DNA from: Anabaena minutissima FACHB-250
Lineage (GTDB): Bacteria > Cyanobacteriota > Cyanobacteriia > Cyanobacteriales > Nostocaceae
Assembly: GCF_014697125.1 (NCBI RefSeq)
Contig: NZ_JACJRG010000018.1
Location: forward strand, 1 to 64,000
Reading direction: 5' to 3'
DNA: 64,000 bases
Shown here: positions 18,004 to 25,757 of the stretch, piece by piece
Position numbering within the stretch: position 1 is the first letter of the stretch
Layout of the letters: the number at the start of each line of letters is the position of its first letter
Program-made: the position numbers and the translations under genes
Notes under the pieces: generated by a model
Databases searched by the model: none
The model's input: the letters and a program-made list of their open reading frames with translations, nothing else
Told to the model about the DNA's origin: nothing

Positions 18004-18339
18004 GACTTTTACACCTTGGTAAGAGCAATCAAAATCATTGCGTAGCGAAATAACACGAATGAGCAGGCATTTTTAACAGTTGCTACCATTCGCGATGAAT
18101 CCGAATTTGATTGAGCCAAGGGATTACATAACCGTGACCTGAATTTGTGTAGTGTTTACATAATACATTTACTTCACAAGCTGAAGCCACATTTCCAGAA
18201 TTTGGGAAGATATAGCAATTTTATTCAAGTGAGGATTTTTATAGGCGATCGCAATCAGGCAGACTAAATATATTTATAATCACTCTTGTAGAGACATTGC
18301 ACTGCAACATCTCTACTGGTTCACAAAAGCACAATACAA
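18004..18339. other. Intergenic region between RNase T2 and the RNA-repair pair
   Basis: These 336 bases hold no gene. An imperfect hairpin at 18288-18316 (GTAGAGA...TCTCTAC) lies just after the RNase T2 stop and may end that transcript. The rest presumably carries the promoter of the ligase/HD-Pnk pair. Confidence 0.45.
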
Positions 18340-19374
18340 TTAATCGCGGGCATCATCAATTAAGCAAGATTTAAACTTTTCAACCTTGGCATTTGGGCTA
18401 TTGGCAAGCAAGTTAGTAACTGGAGTTTCTAGGGTAATATCGCCTGCAAGGTTAACCCAAAATTCATTCAATAATGAATTATTGCATTTTACTTCTACCT
18501 TGTCTCCGGTTGCAGAACCAAAAGACGATAAGGCTTGATCAATCTCCTTGATAGCAAGTTGGCGACCAATCTTACTAGCAACTAATTTTTGCACTGGAGA
18601 TTTATTAAAGGCTTCCAGAAGGACAATTGACTCGGTGTAATATTCCTCTGGCGTACCTTGGTAGCAAGTACCATGCTTAATCCATTCGTGTCGATGCAGA
18701 TTGGATAAAGTTCCAGGCATAACTGCTTGTAGTTTTTGCCAAGTCTCAGGAGATAAATCTTCCTCTATAGCCGGTAGCTTTGACCAGTCTCTCTTATTTC
18801 CATCATCAAAAGCCCTATCACTCTGACTAACACCGCAGTAAATATTAGATTTGGGTTGAGGCCAGAGACCATGCAAAGCGAAATTAGTAGCTTCAGGACG
18901 GTCTGGGTTTTTAGCTAGGATTTTACACTCTGTTTTGTCTGGTTTGCCCTCACAAAATGCGGGTTGCCAACTGATGGCTAGTAAGTAGTCTTTGTCAATA
19001 GGAATTGGAATTACAGGAGGGTTACTCACAGTTGTGTCAGAAGTTGGATCAGGAGGTGAACTAGCCATTTTCTGACAGCTCGTAGCAACCCAACGCTGAG
19101 GAGGGTTAGCCCCAGCAATTTCTAAAAGGTAGTGAGAGGGGATATCTTTATTTTTCCCAACTACTTGATAAGTCTCTCCCTGCTTTAATTTCACGTTGCC
19201 AGGGTTAGTTCCTTTTTTAATTGAGACTAGGGCTTCGCAAGCATCTGTAGCGGTGAATTGACCTTCAAAGGGTACAAAAGCTAAAGCAGCGTTAGGAAAT
19301 AGTATGAAAGAGAACACTAATATCATTGCTAATACAAGTGTTTTTCTGAGCGATCGCAGCATAGGATACTCCAT
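18340..19374 (-). CDS. Secreted ribonuclease T2 with N-terminal SH3-like region
   Basis: T2 ribonucleases cut single-stranded RNA through a 2',3'-cyclic phosphate and are usually exported. The 344-residue protein starts with a signal peptide (cleavage likely after ALA near residue 32). About 70 residues follow that resemble an SH3-type module (LKQGETYQVVGKN...RWVATSC), then a Pro/Ser/Thr linker, then the T2 core. The active-site boxes are CAS I FALHGLWPQ (H168) and CAS II HEWIKHGTCY (H229, E230, K233, H234), with several Cys for disulfides. ATG at 19374 is used; M5 is an alternative that trims four residues. It is upstream of the RNA ligase on the same strand but 336 bases away. Confidence 0.9.
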   Translation of the reverse strand: MEYPMLRSLRKTLVLAMILVFSFILFPNAALAFVPFEGQFTATDACEALVSIKKGTNPGNVKLKQGETYQVVGKNKDIPSHYLLEIAGANPPQRWVATSCQKMASSPPDPTSDTTVSNPPVIPIPIDKDYLLAISWQPAFCEGKPDKTECKILAKNPDRPEATNFALHGLWPQPKSNIYCGVSQSDRAFDDGNKRDWSKLPAIEEDLSPETWQKLQAVMPGTLSNLHRHEWIKHGTCYQGTPEEYYTESIVLLEAFNKSPVQKLVASKIGRQLAIKEIDQALSSFGSATGDKVEVKCNNSLLNEFWVNLAGDITLETPVTNLLANSPNAKVEKFKSCLIDDARD

Positions 19375-19642
19375 AAAATTAGGCTGAAATGCCTCGTCAA
19401 CTATGATACTGAGATAGCTTGTAGCTAGGATTTGGCTTGATTGATTATAGATCGATAAATCCGAAGTATCCCAGCATTAATACTTAAATCAATATGAAAA
19501 ACGTAACTTACACTTACTTAAATAATTTACCGGAAACTTCTTAATAAAGTTAATTTTTAACAAATTCTCAGCTTAATTTAATTTTGTAGGTAGCAGAAAG
19601 CTTTAAATTGTCTTTAGATAGCAATGTCAGGAGATTTGAGCT

Positions 19643-20086
19643 ATGAAATGGAAAAAATTAGTAATTTTGGCAATTATTACGACTGTAGCTATGGGCTGTA
19701 CAAGAGAAGTAAGTTCTAATCAGGTAGATACTCAAACCTCCACTACTGCAACTAGTCCAAGTGCTAAGGCTGGCAATTTTCAAGCTGGGGAACACCCAAC
19801 TCAGGGTAAATTAACCGTAGTGACGGAACAAGGTAAACAATATTTAGAGTTTGATCAGAATTTTAAAACAGATAAAGGCCCTGACTTATTTGTAATTCTT
19901 CATACTTCTGATGCACCACCAGTATCTGGCATTAAAGAAAAAGATTATGTAACTCTTGCCCCTTTACAAAAAATCAGTGGCAATCAACGCTATGCTCTAC
20001 CTAATAATATCAAGTTAGCAAATTATAAATCTGTAGCTATCTGGTGCCGGAAATTTAATGCTACTTTTGGCTATGCCACTTTATAG
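19643..20086 (+). CDS. DM13-domain lipoprotein
   Basis: This 147-residue protein has a lipoprotein signal (hydrophobic residues 6-17, lipobox AMGC with C19). A Ser/Thr linker leads to a DM13 domain: AGNFQAGEHPTQGKL at its start, PDLFVILHTS in the middle and VAIWCRKFNATFGYA at the end, with the conserved Cys of the family. DM13 domains are proposed to act in electron transfer or redox reactions. The ribosome-binding site is GGAG, 12 bases upstream. The TAG stop lies inside the first inverted repeat of the following mobile-type repeat, so the original C-terminus may have been altered. A DUF4079-like protein and a histidine kinase follow on the same strand. Confidence 0.85.
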   Translation: MKWKKLVILAIITTVAMGCTREVSSNQVDTQTSTTATSPSAKAGNFQAGEHPTQGKLTVVTEQGKQYLEFDQNFKTDKGPDLFVILHTSDAPPVSGIKEKDYVTLAPLQKISGNQRYALPNNIKLANYKSVAIWCRKFNATFGYATL

Positions 20087-20197
20087 ACCTCTTGCATAAA
20101 TGTTTAAGCTGTCATGTTGGGCAAAGCGAAACATCTCAAAGATTCTACATTTCATTCGGAATGATACATCTCATTTTCGGACTTTTGCAAGAGGTCT
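20085..20197. repeat. Small inverted-repeat (MITE-like) element overlapping the DM13 stop codon
   Basis: AGACCTCTTGCA (20085-20096) and TGCAAGAGGTCT (20186-20197) are perfect 12-bp terminal inverted repeats flanking about 90 bases without coding capacity. The left end contributes the AG of the TAG stop (20084-20086) of the DM13 gene. Related words (AGACTTCTGCAAAAT) occur near 8344 and 22695. Confidence 0.75.
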
Positions 20198-20293
20198 TAT
20201 GAAGTCAAAAGTAAAAAGAGAGAGTCAGTAGATTAGTAAAAATTCTCTTTTTACTTTAGTTTGATAAACCTAAAAATTAATATCAATTTTTAT

Positions 20294-21013
20294 ATGGAAT
20301 TAGTAGACTTTTTAGCGATTGTACATCCTGCGATCGCAGTTATTTTTGTCTTCCCTCTCATCGGCATTGTCAGCCATTTTGCTTGGCAGACACGCCAACG
20401 TCGTCTGCAAATTGTAGACGGCGGTAAAAGTAAAATTCCTCCGATAGTGGGAGGAGAACATAAGCGCATAGGTGAATGGCTAACTAGTGCCGTTGTAGGT
20501 TTATCTTTACTAGGGTTAGCCTATCCAATTGGTAAAAATATCATTAACAACCAACTTTGGAATAAAAATTTATTCCAAGTTATGTTTATTCTGCTAATGT
20601 TTGTTTTGACTATAGTTTGTTTAGTTTTACTTTTTCAAGCAAAACAGCGACTATGGCGCGGTGTCTTTGCCACGTTGACAGGTGCAGGTTTAGTGATTCT
20701 TGGCTGTCAGGATGGCGTATTTCGTCGCACAAATGAATGGTATTGGTCACACTACTATATAGGGATTACCGCAGCCCTACTGATGATTTTTTCGATAGCA
20801 ATTGTGCAAGATATTTATCAAGATAGGTCTAATCGCTGGCGGATAATTCATACTTTTATAAATTGCATTGCCCTATTACTATTTATCGGTCAAGGTTTTA
20901 CAGGTTCACGAGATTTGTTAGAAATCCCTCTAAGCTGGCAAGAATCGCACGTTTATCAGTGTAATTATCCCCAAAGAACTTGTCCAACCCCAAATATTGA
21001 AACTCCAAAGTGA
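20294..21013 (+). CDS. DUF4079-like multi-spanning membrane protein
   Basis: This 239-residue protein has about six hydrophobic segments (around residues 8-24, 64-79, 90-112, 120-136, 152-174 and 190-205). Conserved-looking polar islands lie between them: HPAIAVIF near the start, EHKRIGEWLT, CQDGVFRRTNEWYWSHYY and TGSRDLLEIP. This pattern matches my recollection of DUF4079 proteins of cyanobacteria, whose function is unknown. Histidines in membrane helices would suit heme binding, but this is speculation. I use the ATG at 20294; an ATG at 20261 adds 11 residues. Its stop overlaps the GTG start of the histidine kinase, so the two are translationally coupled. Confidence 0.6.
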   Translation: MELVDFLAIVHPAIAVIFVFPLIGIVSHFAWQTRQRRLQIVDGGKSKIPPIVGGEHKRIGEWLTSAVVGLSLLGLAYPIGKNIINNQLWNKNLFQVMFILLMFVLTIVCLVLLFQAKQRLWRGVFATLTGAGLVILGCQDGVFRRTNEWYWSHYYIGITAALLMIFSIAIVQDIYQDRSNRWRIIHTFINCIALLLFIGQGFTGSRDLLEIPLSWQESHVYQCNYPQRTCPTPNIETPK

Positions 21014-22440
21014 CACAAATACGAAAAATTTATCAAAAAATAGATCCTTTTTCATTACGGTTACGTTTGACAGTTGGGATTGCTATAGTTTCCGCTTTGG
21101 GTTTAGGAAATCTGGCTCTCTGGACAAGCTGGAAAATGCGGCAAGTGTTAATCAATAACCACAAACGCAATATTGAAACAATTGCCCAAAGGCTACCCCG
21201 CGATGTGCAGATTTATAGTGAAATGATGCCATCAACGACAGCATTACAAAAAGCAATTGATAACTTGACAGCGACAAATACATTTTTGTGGGTTAAAAGT
21301 CCTGAAAATCAGATTTTAGCAAAATCTAATAATTGGAATCAGTTGTCGAATCCAACAGCAACTGAGTTAATGTCTCTCGGTGAAATGACAATAAAACCAC
21401 GAATAGATAAAGTCGGTCAACGCTACTTTGTGTTATGTGGTGGTGCAATACCAGTACGGGGAAAAGTCCTAGGTAAATTATTTGTGATCCAGGATGTCAC
21501 TCGTGAACAGACGATATTTTTGGGAATGGTGCAGAGTTTGGGAGTCGGTAGTGTATTAACAATTATTGTGATGTCTGTGGCGATCGCATTTTACATCAAG
21601 CTTTCTCTGCAACCACTCATGCAACTCAGTCAAATGACTTCTGTAATTTCCATCGCAGATTTAGGACAAGCTAAATTGTATCTAGATAAAGCACCTAGCG
21701 AAGTCAAAGAATTAGCACAAACCTTCAATATGATGTTAGCTCGCCTCTCCCAGTCTTGGGAGCAAGAGCGTCAATTTGTCAGTAATGTTTCCCATGAATT
21801 ACGTACACCACTGACAATAGTACACGGTTACTTGCAAAGTGTTTTACGCCGACAGACTAATCTCACCGATATGCAGCGAGAAGCCTTAGAAACGGCTGCA
21901 TCAGAAGCCGAAAGAACAATTCGGCTTTTGCAAGATTTACTAGATTTAGCTAGAGCCGATAGTGGTTACTTGCAGCTTTGCTTGGAAGAATGCGCATTGA
22001 ATGACTTAATTATAGAAGTTGCAGGCATGGCGGAAAAATATAGCGATCGCCAAATTACAATCGAATATACCATCAATCCCATTGTAGTGAAAGCAGACTA
22101 CAATCGCCTCAAGCAAGTATTACTAAATTTAGTTGACAATGCTGTTAAATATTCTGATTCTGATACGCCAATAACTTTGAAATTACATCAGCAAGAACAA
22201 GCAGTAATTATACAAGTTTGTGATCAAGGTTATGGAATACCTTTACAACACCAATTACGGATTTTTGAACGATTTTACCGTGTAGATGAAGCTCGTACTA
22301 GCTCTATAGGCGGTTGTGGTTTAGGATTATCAATTGTGAAAACCCTTGTTGAAGGTATGGGTGGTAGTGTTACAGTCCGTAGCCGTTTAGAAGAAGGTAG
22401 TATATTTACTATTACCTTACCCATTAGTGAGTGCTGTTAG
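21010..22440 (+). CDS. Membrane sensor histidine kinase (HAMP-HisKA-HATPase)
   Basis: This 476-residue kinase starts with GTG overlapping the previous stop (GTGA). It has a membrane helix (about 20-41), a periplasmic loop of about 125 residues, a second helix (about 174-196), HAMP, HisKA with H262 in NVSHELRTPLTI, and a HATPase with NLVDNAVKYS, GYGIP, FERFYRVDEART and GGCGLGLSIV. It belongs to the EnvZ/BaeS/CopS-like group that pairs with OmpR-type regulators, but no full regulator is adjacent. The membrane protein before it may be its sensory partner. The last residues (SECC) and the TAG stop are encoded by a GCGGTAGCG-type repeat, which may have trimmed the original C-terminus. Confidence 0.9.
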   Translation: MTQIRKIYQKIDPFSLRLRLTVGIAIVSALGLGNLALWTSWKMRQVLINNHKRNIETIAQRLPRDVQIYSEMMPSTTALQKAIDNLTATNTFLWVKSPENQILAKSNNWNQLSNPTATELMSLGEMTIKPRIDKVGQRYFVLCGGAIPVRGKVLGKLFVIQDVTREQTIFLGMVQSLGVGSVLTIIVMSVAIAFYIKLSLQPLMQLSQMTSVISIADLGQAKLYLDKAPSEVKELAQTFNMMLARLSQSWEQERQFVSNVSHELRTPLTIVHGYLQSVLRRQTNLTDMQREALETAASEAERTIRLLQDLLDLARADSGYLQLCLEECALNDLIIEVAGMAEKYSDRQITIEYTINPIVVKADYNRLKQVLLNLVDNAVKYSDSDTPITLKLHQQEQAVIIQVCDQGYGIPLQHQLRIFERFYRVDEARTSSIGGCGLGLSIVKTLVEGMGGSVTVRSRLEEGSIFTITLPISECC

Positions 22441-22465
22441 CGGTAGCGCGGCGTTGAGCCGGTTT
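22428..22465. repeat. GGCTAAACGCC-family repeat (reverse orientation)
   Basis: GAGTGCTGTTAGCGGTAGCGCGGCGTTGAGCCGG is the reverse complement of the 31-bp unit seen in tandem at 23649. It overlaps the last codons and stop of the histidine kinase. Confidence 0.85.
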
Positions 22466-22488
22466 CAAAAATATTTACTAAATAAACA

Positions 22489-22538
22489 ATGAGTAGAAGT
22501 GTAGCGGTAAACTACAAATATCTACTCATTTTTTTTGA
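22489..22538 (+). terminator. Terminator after the histidine kinase
   Basis: AATGAGTAGA (22489-22498) pairs with TCTACTCATT (22521-22530), with a nested GTAG/CTAC pair in the loop, followed by a run of T residues. It probably ends the DUF4079-kinase transcript. Confidence 0.85.
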
Positions 22539-22709
22539 GTTATCTTAACTACCAAAAAAGCCAATTAGAGTAAGCCACAAAATAAATGATCCTGTCTTGT
22601 CATGCTGAGTGTAGCAGAGCGGAACGTTCGCGTTAGCGTGCCGGAGGCTCTGGGCATTTCTTTTTGTGGAGTTCTCTTAAAGGTTTTTAGGCTTTAGACT
22701 TCTGCAAAA

Positions 22710-22910
22710 TTATCGTGATTCAGTACCTTGATTGGGGCTACCAGCTACGTCATCTTCTCCTGGAGCTTCAGGTGTAGCAGATTCTCTAGCATCAGATTGA
22801 GAAGCATCACCAGTTTTGCGGATATCTTCTTGTAGTGGTGTTTGGTAGCCACCAGAAGAGGTGGGAGTGGTTTCTTGATTTTTAGATTTTTGTTTCCGTT
22901 CTTCAGACAT
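22710..22910 (-). CDS. Small hydrophilic protein, unknown function
   Basis: A 66-residue protein rich in Ser, Glu, Gln, Pro and Gly, with no hydrophobic core (starts MSEERKQKSKNQ; ends SPNQGTESR). It is probably intrinsically disordered. It is accepted as real because a strong AAGGAG ribosome-binding site lies 6-11 bases upstream of the ATG and the composition is protein-like. It resembles small stress-type disordered proteins, but I recognise no family. It stands alone, with a GC-rich dispersed repeat (about 22600-22660) downstream. Confidence 0.6.
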   Translation of the reverse strand: MSEERKQKSKNQETTPTSSGGYQTPLQEDIRKTGDASQSDARESATPEAPGEDDVAGSPNQGTESR

Positions 22911-23107
22911 AACTATACTCCTTCATTTAGTTCAGACTTCATTTTAAAAAATACGTATGGTAAATGTATCTATCTAAAATCTAGTTATGGCTAATTTATG
23001 ACTCTATCAGAAGTATTGTTTAATCTTATTTATGTATACTTGCAAAAACGCCCCAAATAAAATTTTTATCAATAAAAACGAGTTCCACTATCTATATTCA
23101 ATTAATT

Positions 23108-23575
23108 ATGAAGCAGAGTAATTTATCATTACCACCTGGATGTATACTGCGTAGAGCGACATCTAGGGATATGCGATCGCTAAGATGGTTAGTTTTTTCA
23201 GCTATACTTGACCCTACCCAATTACGTTGGCAGCAGTTTTGGGTGATTGAATCTCAAGAGGATGTCATAGCCTGTGGACAACTACGTAACTTTGCACAAG
23301 CCCAAGAACTCGGTAGTTTAGTCGTTACACCAGTTTGGAGAGGTCGCGGTTTAGCAACTCTGCTCACACAACATCTTATCACTCAAGCCACGCAACCGTT
23401 ATATCTTGAATGTCTAGGTAAAAGGCTCGCAAAATTTTACAGTCGCTTAGGTTTTGTGCAAATCAACTTTGAAAACTTACCAAAATCACTCCAGCGTAAA
23501 TTTAATTTATCCCAATTAGCCAAAAAACTCATCAAAGTTCCTGTAGTGTTTATGCACTATCAAGATCGGTACTGA
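23108..23575 (+). CDS. GNAT-family N-acetyltransferase
   Basis: This 155-residue protein has the GNAT fold: an N-terminal RRATSRDMRSLRWLV strand/helix, the central strand ELGSLVVTPVWRG, and the acetyl-CoA loop RGRGLATLL (Q/RxxGxG/A type, about residues 79-87). The last part, LYLECLGKRLAKFYSRLGF, matches the final GNAT segment. The substrate cannot be told; small single-domain GNATs may acetylate proteins, polyamines or antibiotics. It starts at an ATG in an AT-rich leader with a weak ribosome-binding site. A dense block of repeats separates it from the convergent methyltransferase gene. Confidence 0.85.
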   Translation: MKQSNLSLPPGCILRRATSRDMRSLRWLVFSAILDPTQLRWQQFWVIESQEDVIACGQLRNFAQAQELGSLVVTPVWRGRGLATLLTQHLITQATQPLYLECLGKRLAKFYSRLGFVQINFENLPKSLQRKFNLSQLAKKLIKVPVVFMHYQDRY

Positions 23576-23619
23576 GCAAAAAGTATAATTAAATACTCAA
23601 TACACTGCTCACGCACCGC

Positions 23620-23789
23620 TCCGCTAACAGCACTCAAAACTCAGCACCGGCTAAACGCCGCGCTACCGCTAACAGCACGGGCTAAACGCCCCGCTACCGC
23701 TAACAGCACGGGCTAAACGCCCCGCTACCGCTAACAGCACTCAGCACTCAGCACTCAGCACTCAGCACTCAAAACTCAGCACTCAAAAC
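23620..23789. repeat. Triple tandem 31-bp repeat followed by a CAGCACT STRR array
   Basis: Three 31-bp units in tandem (23649-23679, 23680-23710, 23711-23741), each GGCTAAACGCC(G/C)CGCTACCGCTAACAGCAC(G/T), run straight into at least five CAGCACT heptamers with AAAACT variants up to 23789. The array fills the gap between two convergent genes. Confidence 0.92.
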
Positions 23790-23792
23790 TAT

Positions 23793-24404
23793 TCACGGTT
23801 TAGCAAAGACTGTCAGCAACACAGGCCCTAATAAATAGTGATGATGCAAACACGACAAACCAGCAGCAGCACCAAGAATTTCCCGTTGCTGGGGACTGTA
23901 AAATTTAATTCCCTGATGGGAAATTGACAATGTTTGTGGTTCTTTCTCTTTCTTCGTAGTGATATCAACTAAATAAAAGCGTCCACCAGGAGACAGCACC
24001 CGTGCTACTTCCTGCAAAACCAGTTTTGGTTCTAAATAGTGCAAGAAACTAATACTGTTGAATACAGCATCAAATTGAGCATTACCAAAAGGTAGAGCCT
24101 CGGCTTTACCCTCAATAAAAATTAACCGGGGATGGTGGCGGTTGCTCTGTCGTGCAACTTGCAACATCTTAGACGATAAATCTAAACCAGTACCTTGCAA
24201 GTAGGGAAACTTATTAGCTAGCCGTTCCAGCAGGCGGCCAGTACCACAACCTAAATCAAGTATATTTGCGCGCTCTGGTAAATCGACATATTCTAGCAGT
24301 CGTTTGTGGACAGCCTGGTAAAACACAGAAGGTAAGAGCCAGTCATAACTATAAGCCCATCGATCAAAAATAAACTTTTTGTTCTTGAGAAAGTCGTTAG
24401 TCAT
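23793..24404 (-). CDS. Class I SAM-dependent methyltransferase
   Basis: This 203-residue protein has the SAM-binding motif ILDLGCGTGRLLERL (about residues 44-58), motif II LDLSSKMLQVAR, an acidic loop FIEGKAEALPF, motif IV FDAVFNSISFLHYL and post-motif ARVLSPGGRFYLVD. It belongs to the UbiE/COQ5-like group, acting on a small molecule or quinone-like substrate, which cannot be specified. The N-terminal FLKNKKFIFDRWAYSYDWLLPSVF segment is typical of this group. It is a single gene; its stop lies next to STRR repeats. Upstream are 290 bases without features before the divergent small nitrogenase-type gene. Confidence 0.88.
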   Translation of the reverse strand: MTNDFLKNKKFIFDRWAYSYDWLLPSVFYQAVHKRLLEYVDLPERANILDLGCGTGRLLERLANKFPYLQGTGLDLSSKMLQVARQSNRHHPRLIFIEGKAEALPFGNAQFDAVFNSISFLHYLEPKLVLQEVARVLSPGGRFYLVDITTKKEKEPQTLSISHQGIKFYSPQQREILGAAAGLSCLHHHYLLGPVLLTVFAKP

Positions 24405-24696
24405 TAGTTTTCGCAGCTGCTTTCAGCTAAATGCTTCCAGCGATGAGTTTTGAGCTGCGCCTCCCAAAAATTAAATCACAACAAGAGCCAGACTTATCTA
24501 CACTAACGTTTAGCAAAACATATATGTGACGGTGCTTAGGCAATCTTCTGTAATCGCAACACCTGCATCTGTAGTTAACAGTGTTCCCAAAGATAATATC
24601 TGTCTCTATTGAGAACTGCATAAAAAGACATAGCCTAACTGTATTTATGTATAGAAGGTTAAATACACAAAGTAATAATAATGAAGGTAATGGATT

Positions 24697-24984
24697 ATGA
24701 CAAGCTTTACTCAACTTCACTCCCACAACGACCTACTTAATCCTATTCGCAGATGGTTAGAAGGAATCGAAATTCATAACCATAAACTAGCTCATCTTTT
24801 ATGTAGACTTATTCCTGCTCAATGTCCATTTGAACGAGATGTGAAGCTGTTTGGGCGTAAACTATTCCACATTCCGCCAATGTGTAAATTAAATCCTTTC
24901 TACGAACAAGTAGTAGCTTTACGTTTCAAGGCACTTTGTTATCTTGCTGATGAATGTGGTGAAGACATAACAGCTTATTGCTAA
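24697..24984 (+). CDS. Mo-dependent nitrogenase C-terminal-domain family small protein
   Basis: This 95-residue protein resembles the small family annotated as Mo-dependent nitrogenase-like (Mo-nitro_C), common in cyanobacteria. Features are NPIRRWLEGIEIHNHKLAHLLCRLIPAQCPFER, then KLFGRKLFHIPPMCKLNPFYEQ and a terminal LADECGED. His and Cys residues are frequent. Despite the family name, no enzymatic role in nitrogen fixation is established for these small proteins. No nitrogenase genes are nearby. The ATG follows AAGGTAATGG with a weak ribosome-binding site. It is a single gene. Confidence 0.75.
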   Translation: MTSFTQLHSHNDLLNPIRRWLEGIEIHNHKLAHLLCRLIPAQCPFERDVKLFGRKLFHIPPMCKLNPFYEQVVALRFKALCYLADECGEDITAYC

Positions 24985-25206
24985 ATGATGACAATTGCTC
25001 AAGAGTGCAGCAATTTATAATCGGTAATTACAGATTTACCCTTGTTAGTTACGCAAAAGTATACTAAGCTAACGGAGAACTATTTAGATGCCCATATTAT
25101 TGGCTAGCACAGCACAGTAGGAGTCAAAAGACTATGTGCAGACAACAGCTCACATTATAGGTTATCTATTAATTTTTTACCTTTACCTTTTTACTTTTGC
25201 CCGATC

Positions 25207-25587
25207 ATGACGCACATCTTGCTGGTTGAAGATGAAGTCAAGCTAGCTCGATTTATGGAGTTAGAACTGAACTATGAAGGTTATCAAGTAAGCGTCGCCT
25301 ACGATGGATTAACTGCAATCATGGCAGCACGGGCGTTACAGCTAGATTTAATCATTTTAGATGAGACACTGCCTGGAGACTCAGGATTAGAATTTTATCA
25401 TCGCTTGCAAAGTATGGATAATCAAGTGCCGATAATTTTACTAATCGCTAAACATGAAGTGAGCGATCGCATCTCAGTCTTAGACATCATTGTTAATGAT
25501 TATGTAATCAAACCCTTCAATATAGAAGAACTATTAACTAAAGTTAACGCTTATTTACGCATAAAGCCCCAGAGTTATGAGTGCTGA
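25207..25587 (+). CDS. Truncated OmpR-type response regulator receiver
   Basis: This 126-residue receiver domain begins like an OmpR-family regulator (ILLVEDEVKLARFMELELNYEGY). The acidic pair and the phospho-acceptor (D52 in LIILDETLPG) are present, as is K102 (VIKPF). The switch Thr/Ser position is Ile (I80, ILLIAK instead of LTA), and the usual GLDAGANDY reads VLDIIVNDY. No DNA-binding domain follows: the frame ends at a TGA contributed by a GTGCTGAG heptamer and a GCGGTAGCG-type repeat. It is either a degenerate single-domain regulator or a gene truncated by repeat insertion. The arsM operon starts 170 bases downstream; a regulatory link is possible but unproven. Confidence 0.8.
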   Translation: MTHILLVEDEVKLARFMELELNYEGYQVSVAYDGLTAIMAARALQLDLIILDETLPGDSGLEFYHRLQSMDNQVPIILLIAKHEVSDRISVLDIIVNDYVIKPFNIEELLTKVNAYLRIKPQSYEC

Positions 25588-25622
25588 GTTGTATTGGCGG
25601 TAGCGCGGCGTTTAGCCGGTTG
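25576..25622. repeat. STRR heptamer plus GGCTAAACGCC-family repeat (reverse)
   Basis: ATGAGTGCTGAG followed by GGCGGTAGCGCGGCGTTTAGCCGGT overlaps the stop codon of the truncated regulator. It is the same family as at 22428, 23649, 35020, 55750 and 58465. Confidence 0.85.
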
Positions 25623-25680
25623 TGAGTAGTTAGTGAAGTTATCTCCCCTACACCCCTAATTTTAGAGTTTTCAGCAAAAA

Positions 25681-25709
25681 CTAATATAACTAGTCATTAG
25701 TTATATTAG
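25681..25709. promoter_or_regulatory. Perfect 11-bp inverted repeat, candidate operator of the ars operon
   Basis: CTAATATAACT (25681-25691) and AGTTATATTAG (25699-25709) form a perfect palindrome with a 7-base spacer, 48 bases ahead of the arsM start. Position and symmetry suit a dimeric repressor such as ArsR/SmtB. The sequence is also close to TAGTCATTAGT repeats found elsewhere here, so a repeat origin is possible. Confidence 0.5.
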
Positions 25710-25757
25710 GATGCACAAAGTTGACTCCACATAACAACACGCACAACCAGAACTGCC

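Noticed and set aside
23649..23789. Possible CRISPR array
   Set aside because: Units are contiguous tandem copies with no unique spacers between them.
24427..24726. 99-codon minus-strand frame
   Set aside because: It overlaps the start of the small nitrogenase-type gene and has no protein-like pattern.
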